NCBI GenBank assembly: GCA_012861695.1 | Contig: JAAOOA010000600.1 | Location: 124,001-188,000 of the forward strand | Direction: 5' to 3' | From: Trematomus loennbergii | Lineage: Eukaryota > Chordata > Actinopteri > Perciformes > Nototheniidae | DNA: 64,000 bases | Part shown: in pieces, positions 45,465-57,300 of the stretch | How positions within the stretch are numbered: position 1 is the first letter of the stretch | How the letters are laid out: each line of letters starts with the position of its first letter | Program-made: the position numbers and the translations under genes | Notes under the pieces: generated by a model | Database searches by the model: none | Told to the model about the DNA's origin: nothing | The model's input: only the letters and a program-made list of their open reading frames with translations

Positions 45465-45502
45465 CTCTCGTCTGGGCGCTATGCACAGCGCCCAGACGAG
45501 AG
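45465..45502. repeat. Perfect 16-bp inverted repeat (hairpin)
   Basis: ctctcgtctgggcgct at 45465-45480 pairs perfectly with agcgcccagacgagag at 45487-45502 around a 6-nt loop, atgcac. It is GC-rich and stable-looking, and lies between a TTAA element and its diverged relative. Confidence 0.9.
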
Positions 45503-46249
45503 TGCAGCAAGTGCAGCAGAAGCCAACTGTTGCTATCTTTAAACTATGCCGCCGAAACATAATTTCAGCCAATCAGCGTCGTCAAATCTGATGGTCACAG
45601 GGATCCTACGTGAGCGCCCGGCGCAGTCTGTGAGTTGTTTGGACTCGTATCCAAGGAGACAAAACAGGAAGCTGTCATACACTCTGGAAGCTACCATTAG
45701 CAGCTAATGAAAACTCAGTTTTTGACATAAAAATGGAATTATGGATCATCAATCATTTTTCAAAGTGACAGACAGATTGGATTAACCTATGGATTAACCT
45801 TCAGCTGCGTTTTTCTCGTTTTGATCAGAATTGTTATTCTGCAAAAGGTGAGCATATCTCCGTGTTTTGCTACCTAAAGCTACGTCGTGTGATGTCTGTA
45901 TTTGCTTCCCCTGTCGCGAGTTCTGATCGCTCAGTGATGATACTTATATTTCTAGAGTATGTGGAATCTCAGTTTGTAAGCTTGTTTGTGCATATCCGAT
46001 AAGTATATCGATTGAATTATACCTAGAGTGCGTTAGCATTTTTTCGCTCAGGGCTCATTTAGACGCTTCTTGTGAGACTTGTGTTTTGTTTCGGTAAACA
46101 TGGTTCATATCATCAGTTAGATGCGTTTCCTCTGAGTAGGACACATGAATAGTTTATTACATTTTAAGAAGCCCTGAGACACAGTTTCGTGAGAAAAAAA
46201 ACGGGGGAAAAAAGCCCCTTAACAGGTTAAATGGGAATTAAATCAGTGT

Positions 46250-46585
46250 TCCCAAAGCCCCGGTGTTCTGCAGTTTGTGTGGGCCTACTGTACTGTTGCA
46301 CAGTTTATGCTGTAGAAACTATTTCCAGGACAAGGTGTTTGGAAGTTTTGGAAGATTCATAGCTAACCACACTGAAGTTATGGAGGTATTGATCAGTCTT
46401 CTCATATTTTTAAGCCTCAAATTGTCCTTCCCCCCACCCCCCCCTCTAACATCACCAGAAGTCATCATTTAAGGGGTCTTTTCTCAAAATATGTTACCGG
46501 GGGAGCATCCCCCCTGACCCCCCTAGTATTGTTTGATCACCATTTCCACAGCCCCACCTAAAATATTTTCCACCAGCCGCCACTG
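46250..46585. repeat. hAT end, inverted relative to 46829-47065
   Basis: The right 330 bp of the outer hAT element recurs in inverted orientation from 46829. Shared landmarks include agattcatagctaaccacac, gtccttcccccc and ccaccagccgccactg. The 240-bp gap would let the two arms pair. Confidence 0.75.
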
Positions 46586-46706
46586 ATACAATGGCCGCAT
46601 TGCGTTGATTAGTTTACAGTCCTTTTCTTCCAACATTGTGCAACAAGTGTTACTGTTGGAAAGTTCAATAATTTTGGGTCATAAAAAGTATGACTCCAGA
46701 TGCTTA

Positions 46707-46828
46707 ACCTGTTAAGCACCAAGCCTGTTTTTCATGTTTCAGGCTCGAAAATGACATGCCCAAAACAAATGACTACAACTTAACTTCTAAAAGGGTTATA
46801 TGAATAATTTATTTTATCAAAGCAAGCA
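46707..46828. repeat. Truncated copy of the TTAA element end
   Basis: About 120 bp starting taacctgttaagcaccaagc, nearly identical to 44121-44245. It is interrupted at caaagcaag by another cagtggcggctgg hAT end. Confidence 0.85.
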
Positions 46829-47753
46829 GTGGCGGCTGGTGGAAAATATTTTTGGTGGGGCTATGGAAGTGGTGACCAAACCATACTAGGGCGGTCCGGG
46901 GGGATCCTCCCCGGAAGACATTTTTGAGAAATGACCCCTTAAATGATGACTTCTGGTGATGTTAGAGGGGGGGGAGGACAAATTGAGGCTTAAAAATACG
47001 AGATAATCCATAATCTTCAGTGTGGTTAGCTATGAATCTTCCAAAACTCTGCAACAGTACAGTAGGCCCTAGGGCTGTGCATCTTCACTGGTCTCACGAT
47101 TCGATTCGATTACGATTATCCTGTCAACGATTCGATTCAATTCGATATCCCGATGCATCACGATGCATCACGATTCATACCAATGCGTTGCATCCTCAAT
47201 TTTCTATATTACTGCACATGGCTTCTTTTCATCAATGCATACATGCAGTAAATACATATGAACTCTCTTTTAATTATTTAGAAAGTGCTTCAGAAATCAA
47301 TAACATAAATGTCTTGACATTAATTTATAAACCAAAATAAATTAATTGTATATGTCTAGCCTCTATATCTGTGTGTGAAGTTGTTCCATCCTCAAAAACA
47401 AAAAACTAATGCTTCTGCAGTGTAGCTGCAGCTTCTAGCAACGGTCTTCTGTTAAAGAAAGGACACTGAATATCCTGAATGTGGCATCACACACAGGACT
47501 TGAGTCTGAACACAGCAGACAACAGGAGTATTTACAATAGCATATACAAACAAAAATACTGCATGTGGGTGCACACTTACATTCTCTGTCTTACTGTTAC
47601 ATAAATCCCATGAATGTATGAGATTAAGTTAGCTTCATTATATCTCAATCAGTGATTAAGTGAATAATAAAGTTTCTATCGGGTCACTATCAGCCTGTCA
47701 CTCATTATTTTCAGGGAGGGGGCGGGGTTTGGAGGAACGGAGAGGATTTTGGG
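46829..47753. mobile_element. Further nested hAT fragments up to the tRNA array
   Basis: Starts with hAT end cagtggcggctggtgg. At about 47071 a different hAT-like end (tagggctgtgcatc, then repeated acgattcgattc and gatgcatcacgatgcatcac) begins. Neither element has its second end before the array starts, so both are truncated. No gene seen. Confidence 0.6.
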
Positions 47754-48081
47754 ATAATGACAGATTATCATTAGACCTGTTTGTGTCAGGAACTGATCAA
47801 GTGAGTCCCAAACTGAGTGAATCCGGAAGACTCAGTTCATCATTAGACCTGTTTGTGTCAAGACATCTGTGGCTAAGTTTAAACGAAGGTGTCCCAATAG
47901 AGGGGCCTAAGAACTTTTAAATATGTGGATATTCCCAGGGATTCGAGTTACAAACAGGCTTGAACAAATGCCTGTCTCATTAAGGGCAGAAGGAGACTGT
48001 GGAGCTCCCTCAGACCACCGTTAGCCTTTGGTGAAGGGAGGATTTAATGAAGACTTCAGTCACTTTAGACAATTGACTTTT

Positions 48082-48154
48082 CACCTGAACAGGGACTTGA
48101 ACCCTGGACCCTCAGATTAAAAGTCTGATGCTCTACCGACTGAGCTATCCAGGC
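48082..48154 (-). tRNA. tRNA-Lys(TTT), type A, C72T
   Basis: Complete 73 nt; position 72 is T, so the first acceptor pair is a G-T wobble. First gene of the array. Confidence 0.85.
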
Positions 48155-48422
48155 TTCGAGAAGACGACCTCCTTGAGTGGACTGAGTGGAATCCCGAAGA
48201 CTCAGTTCATCATTACACCTGTTTGTGTAAAGACATCTGTGGCTACATTTAAACAAAGGTGTCCCAATAGAGGGGGCCTTAAGAACTTTTAAATAATGTG
48301 GATATAAATGCCTGTCTCAGTAAGGGCAGAAGGAGACTGTGGAGCTCCCTCAGACCACCGTTAGCCTTTGGTGAAGGGAGGATTTCAATGAAGACTTCAG
48401 TCACTTTAGACAATTGACTTTT

Positions 48423-48495
48423 CGCCTGAACAGGGACTTGAACCCTGGACCCTCAGATTAAAAGTCTGATGCTCTAACGACTGAGCTATCCAGGC
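48423..48495 (-). tRNA. tRNA-Lys(TTT), type A, D-loop G19T
   Basis: Complete 73 nt, but the D-loop reads GT instead of GG (position 19), expected to weaken the tertiary elbow contact. Possibly non-functional. Confidence 0.75.
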
Positions 48496-48763
48496 TTCGA
48501 GAAGCCCTCCTCCTTGAGTGGACTGAGTGGAATACCGAAGACTCAGTTCATCATTAGACCTGTTTGTGTAAAGACATCTGTGCCAAAACTTAAATGATGG
48601 TGTCCGAATAGATGGGGCCTTAAGAACTTTTAAATAATGTGGATATAAATGCCTGTCTCATTAAGGGCAAAAGGAGACTGTGGAGCTCCCTCAGACCACC
48701 GTTAGCCTTTGGTGAAGGGAGGATTTCAATGAAGACTTCAGTCTCTTTACTCAATAGACTTTT

Positions 48764-48836
48764 CGCCTGAACAGGGACTTGAACCCTGGACCCTCAGATT
48801 AAAAGTCTGATGCTCCATCGACTGAGCTATCCAGGC
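48764..48836 (-). tRNA. tRNA-Lys(TTT), type A, D-loop G19A and A21G
   Basis: Complete 73 nt with two D-loop changes (tgctccatcg on the + strand). Probably impaired. Confidence 0.7.
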
Positions 48837-49101
48837 TTCGAGAAGACCACCTCCTTGAGTGGACTGAGTGGAATCCCGAAGACTCAGTTCATCATTACAC
48901 CTGTTTGTGTAAAGACATCTGTGGCTACATTTAAACAAAGGTGTCCAATAGAGGGGGCCTTAAGAACTTTAAAATAATGTGGATATAAATGCCTGTCTCA
49001 GGAAGGGCAGAAGGAGACTGTGGAGCTCCCTCAGACCACCGTTAGCCTTTGGAAGGGAGGATTTCAATGAAGACTTCAGTCACTTTAGACAATTGACTTT
49101 T

Positions 49102-49174
49102 CGCCTGAACAGGGACTTGAACCCTGGACCCTCAGATTAAAAGTCTGATGCTCTACCGTCTGAGCTATCCAGGC
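49102..49174 (-). tRNA. tRNA-Lys(TTT), type B
   Basis: Complete 73 nt, matches the type B consensus. Confidence 0.9.
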
Positions 49175-49594
49175 ATCAAAAAGACAACTTCCTGGAGGAA
49201 CCGTTCATGTGAGGTCCAACCGGATTGGAATCCCGAAGACCCTGATTTTTCTGTAGCATTTGAGATAATGACAGATTATCATTAGACCTGTTTGTGTCAG
49301 GAACTGATCAAGTGAGTCCCAAACTGAGTGGAATCCGAAGACTAAGTTATCATTATACCTGTTTGTATAACAGATATCTGTGGCTAAGTTTAAATGAAGA
49401 TATCCAATTAAGAGGGCCCAAAGAACTTTTAAAGTAACGTGGAAGTTCCCAGGGATTCGAGTTACAACAGGCTTGAGCAAATGCCTGTCTCATTAAGGGC
49501 AGAAGGAGACTGTGGAGCTCCCTCAGCCCCGTTGCCTTTGGTGCAGTGAGGATTTCAATGAAGATGTCAGTAACATTATACTCAATAGACTTTT

Positions 49595-49666
49595 CGCCTG
49601 AACAGGGACTTGAACCTGGACCCTCAGATTAAAAGTCTGATGCTCTACCGTCTGAGCTATCCAGGC
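49595..49666 (-). tRNA. tRNA-Lys(TTT)-like, type B, 1-nt deletion
   Basis: 72 nt; one C missing from the T-arm region (gaacctgg on the + strand). Mutation or consensus error. Confidence 0.65.
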
Positions 49667-50088
49667 ATCAAAAAGACGACTTCCTGGAGGAACCGTTCAT
49701 GTGAGGTCCAACCGGATTGGAATCCGAAGACCCTGATTTTCCTGTAGCATTGAGATAATGACAGATTATCATTAGACCTGTTTGTGTCAGGAACTGATCA
49801 AGTGAGTCCCAAACTGAGTGGAATCCCGAAGACTAAGTTTATCATTATACCTGTTTGTATAACAGATATCTGTGGCTAAGTTTAAATGAAGATATCCCAA
49901 TTAAGAGGGCCCAAAGAACTTTTAAAGTAACGTGGAAGTTCCAGGGATTCGAGTTACAAAACATGCTTGAGCAAATGCCTGTCTCATTAAGGGCAGAAGG
50001 AGACTGTGGACCCCCTCAGACCACTGTTAGCCTTTGGTGAAGGGAGGATTTCAATGAAGACTTCAGTCACTTTAGACAATTGACTTTT

Positions 50089-50161
50089 CGCCTGAACAGG
50101 GACTTGAACCCTGGACCCTCAGATTAAAAGTCTGATGCTCTAACGACTGAGCTATCCAGGC
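50089..50161 (-). tRNA. tRNA-Lys(TTT), type A, D-loop G19T
   Basis: Complete length; same G19T change as the gene at 48423, marking the start of a five-gene higher-order repeat. Confidence 0.75.
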
Positions 50162-50428
50162 TTCGAGAAGACCTCCTCCTTGAGTGGACTGAGTGGAATC
50201 CCGAAGACTCAGTTCATCATTAGACCTGTTTGTGTAAAGACATCTGTGCCAAAACTTAAACGATGGTGTCCGAATAGATGGGGCCTTAAGAACTTTTAAA
50301 TAATGTGGATATAAATGCCTGTCTCATTAAGGGCAAAAGGAGACTGTGGAGCTCCCTCAGACACCGTTATCCTTTGGTGAAGGGAGGATTTAAATGAAGA
50401 CTTCAGTCACTTTAGACAAATGACTTTT

Positions 50429-50501
50429 CGCCTGAACAGGGACTTGAACCCTGGACCCTCAGATTAAAAGTCTGATGCTCTACCGACTGAGCTATCCAGG
50501 C
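50429..50501 (-). tRNA. tRNA-Lys(TTT), type A
   Basis: Complete 73 nt, consensus type A. Confidence 0.9.
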
Positions 50502-50769
50502 TTCGAGAAGACGACCTCCTTGAGTGGACTGAGTGGAATCCCGAAGACTCAGTTCATCATTACACCTGTTTGTGTAAAGACATCTGTGGCTACATTTAAA
50601 CAAAGGTGTCCCAATAGAGGGGGCCTTAAGAACTTTTAAATAATGTGGATATAAATGCCTGTCTCATTAAGGGCAAAAGGAGACTGTGGAGCTCCCTCAG
50701 ACCACCGTTAGCCTTTGGTGAAGGGAGGATTTCAATGAAGACTTCAGTCTCTTTACTCAATAGACTTTT

Positions 50770-50841
50770 CGCCTGAACAGGGACTTGAACCCTGGACCCT
50801 CAGATTAAAAGTCTGATGCTCTACGACTGAGCTATCCAGGC
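50770..50841 (-). tRNA. tRNA-Lys(TTT)-like, type A, 1-nt deletion
   Basis: 72 nt; one G of the D-loop GG pair is missing (ctacgact on the + strand). Confidence 0.65.
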
Positions 50842-51110
50842 TTCGAGAAGACCACCTCCTTGAGTGGACTGAGTGGAATCCCGAAGACTCAGTTCATCAT
50901 TACACCTGTTTGTGTAAAGACATCTGTGGCTACATTTAAACAAAGGTGTCCCAATAGAGGGGGCCTTAAGAACTTTAAAATAATGTGGATATAAATGCCT
51001 GTCTCAGGAAGGGCAGAAGGAGGACAGTGGAGCTCCCTCAGACCACCGTTAGCCTTTGGTGAAGGGAGGATTTAAATGAAGACTTCAGTCACTTTAGACA
51101 ATTGACTTTT

Positions 51111-51183
51111 CGCCTGAACAGGGACTTGAACCCTGGACCCTCAGATTAAAAGTCTGATGCTCTACCGTCTGAGCTATCCAGGC
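51111..51183 (-). tRNA. tRNA-Lys(TTT), type B
   Basis: Complete 73 nt, consensus type B. Confidence 0.9.
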
Positions 51184-51607
51184 ATCAAAAAGACAACTTC
51201 CTGGAGGAACCGTTCATGTGAGGTCCAACCGGATTGGAATCCCGAAGACCCTGATTTTCCTGTAGCATTTGAGATAATGACAGATTATCATTAGACCTGT
51301 TTGTGTCAGGAACTGATCAAGTGAGTCCCAAACTGAGTGGAATCCCGAAGACTAAGTTTATCATTATACCTGTTTGTATAACAGATATCTGTGGCTAAGT
51401 TTAAATGAAGATATCCCAATTAAGAGGGCCCAAAGAACTTTTAAAGTAACGTGGAAGTTCCCAGGGATTCGAGTTACAACAGGCTTGAGCAAATGCCTGT
51501 CTCATTAAGGGCAGAAGGAGACTGTGGAGCTCCCTCAGCCACCGTTGCCTTTGGTGCAGTGAGGATTTCAATGAAGATGTCAGTAACATTATACTCAATA
51601 GACTTTT

Positions 51608-51679
51608 CGCCTGAACAGGGACTTGAACCCTGGACCCTCAGATTAAAGTCTGATGCTCTACCGTCTGAGCTATCCAGGC
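51608..51679 (-). tRNA. tRNA-Lys-like, type B, anticodon-loop deletion
   Basis: 72 nt; the loop T run is one base short (CTTTAA), so the anticodon loop has six bases. Not a working tRNA if the sequence is right. Confidence 0.6.
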
Positions 51680-52101
51680 ATCAAAAAGACGCTTCCTGGA
51701 GGAACCGTTCATGTGAGGTCCAACCGGATTGGAATCCCGAAGACCCTGATTTTCCTGTAGCATTTGAGATAATGACAGATTATCATTAGACCTGTTTGTG
51801 TCAGGAACTGATCAAGTGAGTCCAAACTGAGTGGAATCCCGAAGACTAAGTTTATCATTATACCTGTTTGTATAACAGATATCTGTGGCTAAGTTTAAAT
51901 GAAGATATCCCAATTAAGAGGGCCCAAAGAAACTTTTAAGTAACGTGGAAGTTCCCAGGGATTCGAGTTACAAACATGCTTGAGCAAAGCCTGTCTCATT
52001 AAGGGCAGAAGGAGACTGTGGACCTCCCTCAGACCACTGTTAGCCTTTGGTGAAGGGAGGATTTCAATGAAGACTTCAGTCACTTTAGACAATTGACTTT
52101 T

Positions 52102-52173
52102 CGCCTGAACAGGGACTTGAACCCTGGACCCTCAGATTAAAGTCTGATGCTCTAACGACTGAGCTATCCAGGC
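52102..52173 (-). tRNA. tRNA-Lys-like, type A, G19T and anticodon-loop deletion
   Basis: 72 nt; it combines the G19T D-loop change with one missing T in the anticodon loop. Starts the second five-gene repeat. Confidence 0.6.
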
Positions 52174-52437
52174 TTCGAGAAGACCCTCCTTGAGTGGACT
52201 GAGTGGAATCCCGAAGACTCAGTTCATCATTAGACCTGTTTGTGTAAAGACATCTGTGCCAAAAACTAAACGATGGTGTCGAATAGATGGGGCCTTAAGA
52301 ACTTTTAAATAATGTGGATATAAATGCCTGTCTCATTAAGGGCAAAAGGAGACTGTGGAGCTCCCTCAGACCACCGTTATCCTTGGTGAAGGGAGGATTT
52401 AAATGAAGACTTCAGTCACTTTAGACAAATGACTTTT

Positions 52438-52510
52438 CGCCTGAACAGGGACCTTGAACCCTGGACCCTCAGATAAAAGTCTGATGCTCTACCGACTGAG
52501 CTATCCAGGC
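52438..52510 (-). tRNA. tRNA-Lys-like, type A, two indels
   Basis: 73 nt overall, but with an inserted base in the T-arm (gggaccttg) and a deleted base next to the anticodon (cagataaaag). Confidence 0.55.
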
Positions 52511-52776
52511 TTCGAGAAGACGACCTCCTTGAGTGGACTGAGTGGAATCCCGAAGACTCAGTTCATCATTACACCTGTTTGTGTAAAGACATCTGTGGCT
52601 ACATTTAAACAAAGGTGTCCCAATAGAGGGGGCCTTAAGCTTTTAAATAATGTGGATATAAATGCCTGTCTCATTAAGGGCAAAAGGAGACTGTGGAGCT
52701 CCCTCAGACCACCGTTAGCCTTTGGTGAAGGGAGGATTTCAATGAAGACTTCAGTCTCTTTACTCAATAGACTTTT

Positions 52777-52848
52777 CGCCTGAAAGGGACTTGAACCCTG
52801 GACCCTCAGATTAAAAGTCTGATGCTCTACCGACTGAGCTATCCAGGC
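52777..52848 (-). tRNA. tRNA-Lys(TTT)-like, type A, 1-nt deletion
   Basis: 72 nt; one base missing at the acceptor/T-arm junction (tgaaaggg). Confidence 0.65.
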
Positions 52849-53113
52849 TTCGAGAAGACCACCTCCTTGAGTGACTGAGTGGAATCCCGAAGACTCAGTT
52901 CATCATTACACCTGTTTGTGTAAAGACATCTGTGGCTACATTTAAACAAAGGTGTCCCAATAGAGGGGGCCTTAAGAACTTTAAAATAATGTGGATATAA
53001 ATGCCTGTCTCAGGAAGGGCAGAAGGAGACAGTGGAGCTCCCTCAGACCACGTTAGCCTTTGGTGAAGGGAGATTTAAATGAAGACTTCAGTCACTTTAG
53101 ACAATTGACTTTT

Positions 53114-53185
53114 CGCCTGAACAGGGACTTGAACCCTGGACCCTCAGATTAAAAGTCTGATGCTCTACCGTCTGAGCTATCCAGC
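53114..53185 (-). tRNA. tRNA-Lys(TTT)-like, type B, acceptor deletion
   Basis: 72 nt; one base missing in the 5' acceptor strand (ccagc for ccaggc). Confidence 0.6.
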
Positions 53186-53604
53186 ATCAAAAAGACAACT
53201 TCCTGGAGGAACCGTTCATGTGAGGTCCAACCGGATTGGAATCCCGAAGACCCTGATTTTCCTGTAGCATTTGAGATAATGACAGATTACATTAGACCTG
53301 TTTGTGTCAGGAACTGATCAAGTGAGTCCAAAACTGAGTGGAATCCCGAAGACTAAGTTTATCATTATACCTGTTTGTATAACAGATATCTGTGGCTAAG
53401 TTTAAATGACGATATCCCAATTAAGAGGGCCCAAAGAACTTTTAAAGTAACGTGGAAGTTCCAGGGATTCGAGTTACAAACAGGCTTGAGCAAATGCCTG
53501 TCTCATTAAGGGCAGAAGGAGACTGTGGAGCTCCCTCAGACCACGTTAGCCTTTGGTGCAGTGAGGATTTCAATGAAGATCAGTACATTACTCAATAGAC
53601 TTTT

Positions 53605-53676
53605 CGCCTGACAGGGACTTGAACCCTGGACCCTCAGATTAAAAGTCTGATGCTCTACCGACTGAGCTATCCAGGC
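53605..53676 (-). tRNA. tRNA-Lys(TTT)-like, type A, 1-nt deletion
   Basis: 72 nt; one base missing in the 3' acceptor strand (cctgacagg). Confidence 0.65.
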
Positions 53677-53947
53677 TTCGAGAAGAAGACACCTCCTTGA
53701 GTGGACTGAGTGGAATCCCGAAGACTCAGTTCATCATTACACCTGTTTGTGTAAAGACATTGTGGCTACATTTAAACAAAGGTGTCCCAATAGAGGGGGC
53801 CTTAAGAACTTTTAAATAATATGTGGATATAAATGCCTGTCTCAGTAGGGGCAGAAGGAGACTGTGGAGCTCCCTCAGACCACCGTTAGCCTTTGGTGAA
53901 GGGAGGATTTCAATGAAGACTTCATTCTCTTTACTCAATAGACTTTT

Positions 53948-54020
53948 CGCCTGAACAGGGACTTGAACCCTGGACCCTCAGATTAAAAGTCTGATGCTCT
54001 AACGACTGAGCTATCCAGGC
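53948..54020 (-). tRNA. tRNA-Lys(TTT), type A, D-loop G19T
   Basis: Complete 73 nt with G19T. First gene of the block repeated 5.68 kb further on. Confidence 0.75.
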
Positions 54021-54288
54021 TTCGAGAAGCCCTCCTCCTTGAGTGGACTGAGTGGAATCCCGAAGACTCAGTTCATCATTACACCTGTTTGTGTAAAGAC
54101 ATCTGTGGCTACATTTAAACAAAGGTGTCCCAATAGAGGGGGCCTTAAGAACTTTAAAATAATGTGGATATAAATGCCTGTCTCAGGAAGGGCAGAAGGA
54201 GACAGTGGAGCTCCCTCAGACCACCGTTAGCCTTTGGTGAAGGGAGGATTTAAATGAAGACTTCAGTCACTTTAGACAATTGACTTTT

Positions 54289-54361
54289 CGCCTGAACAGG
54301 GACTTGAACCCTGGACCCTCAGATTAAAAGTCTGATGCTCTACCGTCTGAGCTATCCAGGC
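54289..54361 (-). tRNA. tRNA-Lys(TTT), type B
   Basis: Complete 73 nt, consensus; counterpart of 59967-60039. Confidence 0.9.
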
Positions 54362-54784
54362 ATCAAAAAGACAACTTCCTGGAGGAACCGTTCATGTGAG
54401 GTCCAACCGGATTGGAATCCCGAAGACCCTGATTTTCCTGTAGCATTTGAGATAATGACAGATTATCATTAGACCTGTTTGTGTCAGGAACTGATCAAGT
54501 GGGTCCCAAACTGAGTGGAATCCCGAAGACTAAGTTTATCATTATACCTGTTTGTATAACAGATATCTGTGGCTAAGTTTAAATGACGATATCCCAATTA
54601 AGAGGGCCCAAAGAACTTTTAAAGTAACGTGGAAGTTCCCAGGGATTCGAGTTACAAACAGGCTTGAGCAAATGCCTGTCTCATTAAGGGCAGAAGGAGA
54701 CTGTGGAGCTCCCTCAGACCACCGTTAGCCTTTGGTGCAGTGAGGATTTCAATGAAGATGTCAGTCATTACTCAATAGACTTTT

Positions 54785-54857
54785 CGCCTGAACAGGGACT
54801 TGAACCCTGGACCCTCAGATTAAAAGTCTGATGCTCTACCGACTGAGCTATCCAGGC
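54785..54857 (-). tRNA. tRNA-Lys(TTT), type A
   Basis: Complete 73 nt, consensus; counterpart of 60465-60537. Confidence 0.9.
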
Positions 54858-55124
54858 TTCGAGAAGACACCTCCTTGAGTGGACTGAGTGGAATCCCGAA
54901 GACTCAGTTCATCATTACACCTGTTTGTGTAAAGACATCTGTGGCTACATTTAAACAAAGGTGTCCCAATAGAGGGGGCCTTAAGAACTTTTAAATAATG
55001 TGGATATAAATGCCTGTCTCAGTAAGGGCAGAAGGAGACTGTGGAGCTCCCTCAGACCACCGTTAGCCTTTGGTGAAGGGAGGATTTCAATGAAGACTTC
55101 AGTCTCTTTACTCAATAGACTTTT

Positions 55125-55197
55125 CGCCTGAACAGGGACTTGAACCCTGGACCCTCAGATTAAAAGTCTGATGCTCTACCGACTGAGCTATCCAGGC
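55125..55197 (-). tRNA. tRNA-Lys(TTT), type A
   Basis: Complete 73 nt, consensus. The spacer on its 3' side contains no T4 run on the sense strand. Confidence 0.9.
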
Positions 55198-55465
55198 TTC
55201 GAGAAGACCACCTCCTTGAGTGGACTGAGTGGAATCCCGAAGACTCAGTTCATCATTACACCTGTTTGTGTAAAGACATCTGTGGCTACATTTAAACAAA
55301 GGTGTCCCAATAGAGGGGGCCTTAAGAACTTTAAAATAATGTGGATATAAATGCCTGTCTCAGGAAGGGCAGAAGGAGACTGTGGAGCTCCCTCAGACCA
55401 CCGTTAGCCTTTGGTGAAGGGAGGATTTCAATGAAGACTTCAGTCACTTTAGACAATTGACTTTT

Positions 55466-55538
55466 CGCCTGAACAGGGACTTGAACCCTGGACCCTCAGA
55501 TTAAAAGTCTGATGCTCTACCGTCTGAGCTATCCAGGC
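55466..55538 (-). tRNA. tRNA-Lys(TTT), type B
   Basis: Complete 73 nt, consensus; counterpart of 61146-61218. Confidence 0.9.
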
Positions 55539-55964
55539 ATCAAAAAGACAACTTCCTGGAGGAACCGTTCATGTGAGGTCCAACCGGATTGGAATCCCGA
55601 AGACCCTGATTTTTCTGTAGCATTTGAGATAATGACAGATTATCATTAGACCTGTTTGTGTCAGGAACTGATCAAGTGAGTCCCAAACTGAGTGGAATCC
55701 CGAAGACTAAGTTTATCATTATACCTGTTTGTATAACAGATATCTGTGGCTAAGTTTAAATGAAGATATCCCAATTAAGAGGGCCCAAAGAACTTTTAAA
55801 GTAACGTGGAAGTTCCCAGGGATTCGAGTTACAAACAGGCTTGAGCAAATGCCTGTCTCATTAAGGGCAGAAGGAGACTGTGGAGCTCCCTCAGCCCACC
55901 GTTGCCTTTGGTGCAGTGAGGATTTCAATGAAGATGTCAGTAACATTATACTCAATAGACTTTT

Positions 55965-56037
55965 CGCCTGAACAGGGACTTGAACCCTGGACCCTCAGAT
56001 TAAAAGTCTGATGCTCTACCGTCTGAGCTATCCAGGC
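55965..56037 (-). tRNA. tRNA-Lys(TTT), type B
   Basis: Complete 73 nt, consensus; counterpart of 61645-61717. Confidence 0.9.
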
Positions 56038-56463
56038 ATCAAAAAGAAGACTTCCTGGAGGAACCGTTCATGTGAGGTCCAACCAGATTGGAATCCCGAA
56101 GACCCTGATTTTCCTGTAGCATTTGAGATAATGACAGATTATCATTAGACCTGTTTGTGTCAGGAACTGATCAAGTGAGTCCCAAACTGAGTGGAATCCC
56201 GAAGACTACGTTTATCATTATACCTGTTTGTATAACAGATATCTGTGGCTAAGTTTAAATGAAGATATCCCAATTAAGAGGGCCCAAAGAACTTTTAAAG
56301 TAACGTGGAAGTTCCCAGGGATTCGAGTTACAAACAGGCTTGAGCAAATGCCTGTCTCATTAAGGGCAGAAGGAGACTGTGGACCTCCCTCAGACCACCG
56401 TTAGCCTTTTGGTGAAGGGAGGATTTAAATGAAGACTTCAGTCACTTTAGACAATTGACTTTT

Positions 56464-56536
56464 CACCTGAACAGGGACTTGAACCCTGGACCCTCAGATT
56501 AAAAGTCTGATGCTCTACCGACTGAGCTATCCAGGC
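56464..56536 (-). tRNA. tRNA-Lys(TTT), type A, C72T
   Basis: Complete 73 nt with G1-T72 wobble (cacctg on the + strand), linked to a distinct long-spacer subtype. Confidence 0.87.
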
Positions 56537-56802
56537 TTCGAGAAGACACCTCCTTGAGTGGACTGAGTGGAATCCCGAAGACTCAGTTCATCATTACACC
56601 TGTTTGTGTAAAGACATCTGTGGCTACATTTAAACAAAGGTGTCCCAATAGAGGGGGCCTTAAGAACTTTTAAATAATGTGGATATAAATGCCTGTCTCA
56701 GAAGGGCAGAAGGAGACTGTGGAGCTCCCTCAGACCACCGTTAGCCTTTGGTGAAGGGAGGATTTAAATGAAGACTTCAGTCACTTTAGACAATTGACTT
56801 TT

Positions 56803-56875
56803 CGCCTGAACAGGGACTTGAACCCTGGACCCTCAGATTAAAAGTCTGATGCTCTACCGTCTGAGCTATCCAGGC
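56803..56875 (-). tRNA. tRNA-Lys(TTT), type B
   Basis: Complete 73 nt, consensus; last gene of the first copy of the duplicated block. Confidence 0.9.
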
Positions 56876-57300
56876 ATCAAAAAGACAACTTCCTGGAGGA
56901 ACCGTTCATGTGAGGTCCAACCGGATTGGAATCCCGAAGACCCTGATTTTCCTGTAGCATTTGAGATAATGACAGATTATCATTAGACCTGTTTGTGTCA
57001 GGAACTGATCAAGTGAGTCCAAAACTGAGTGGAATCCCGAAGACTAAGTTTATCATTATACCTGTTTGTATAACAGATATCTGTGGCTAAGTTTAAATGA
57101 CGATATCCCAATTAAGAGGGCCCAAAGAACTTTTAAAGTAACGTGGAAGTTCCCAGGGATTCGAGTTACAAACAGGCTTGAGCAAATGCCTGTCTCATTA
57201 AGGGCAGAAGGAGACTGTGGAGCTCCCTCAGACCACCGTTAGCCTTTGGTGCAGTGAGGATTTCAATGAAGATGTCAGTAACATTACTCAATAGACTTTT

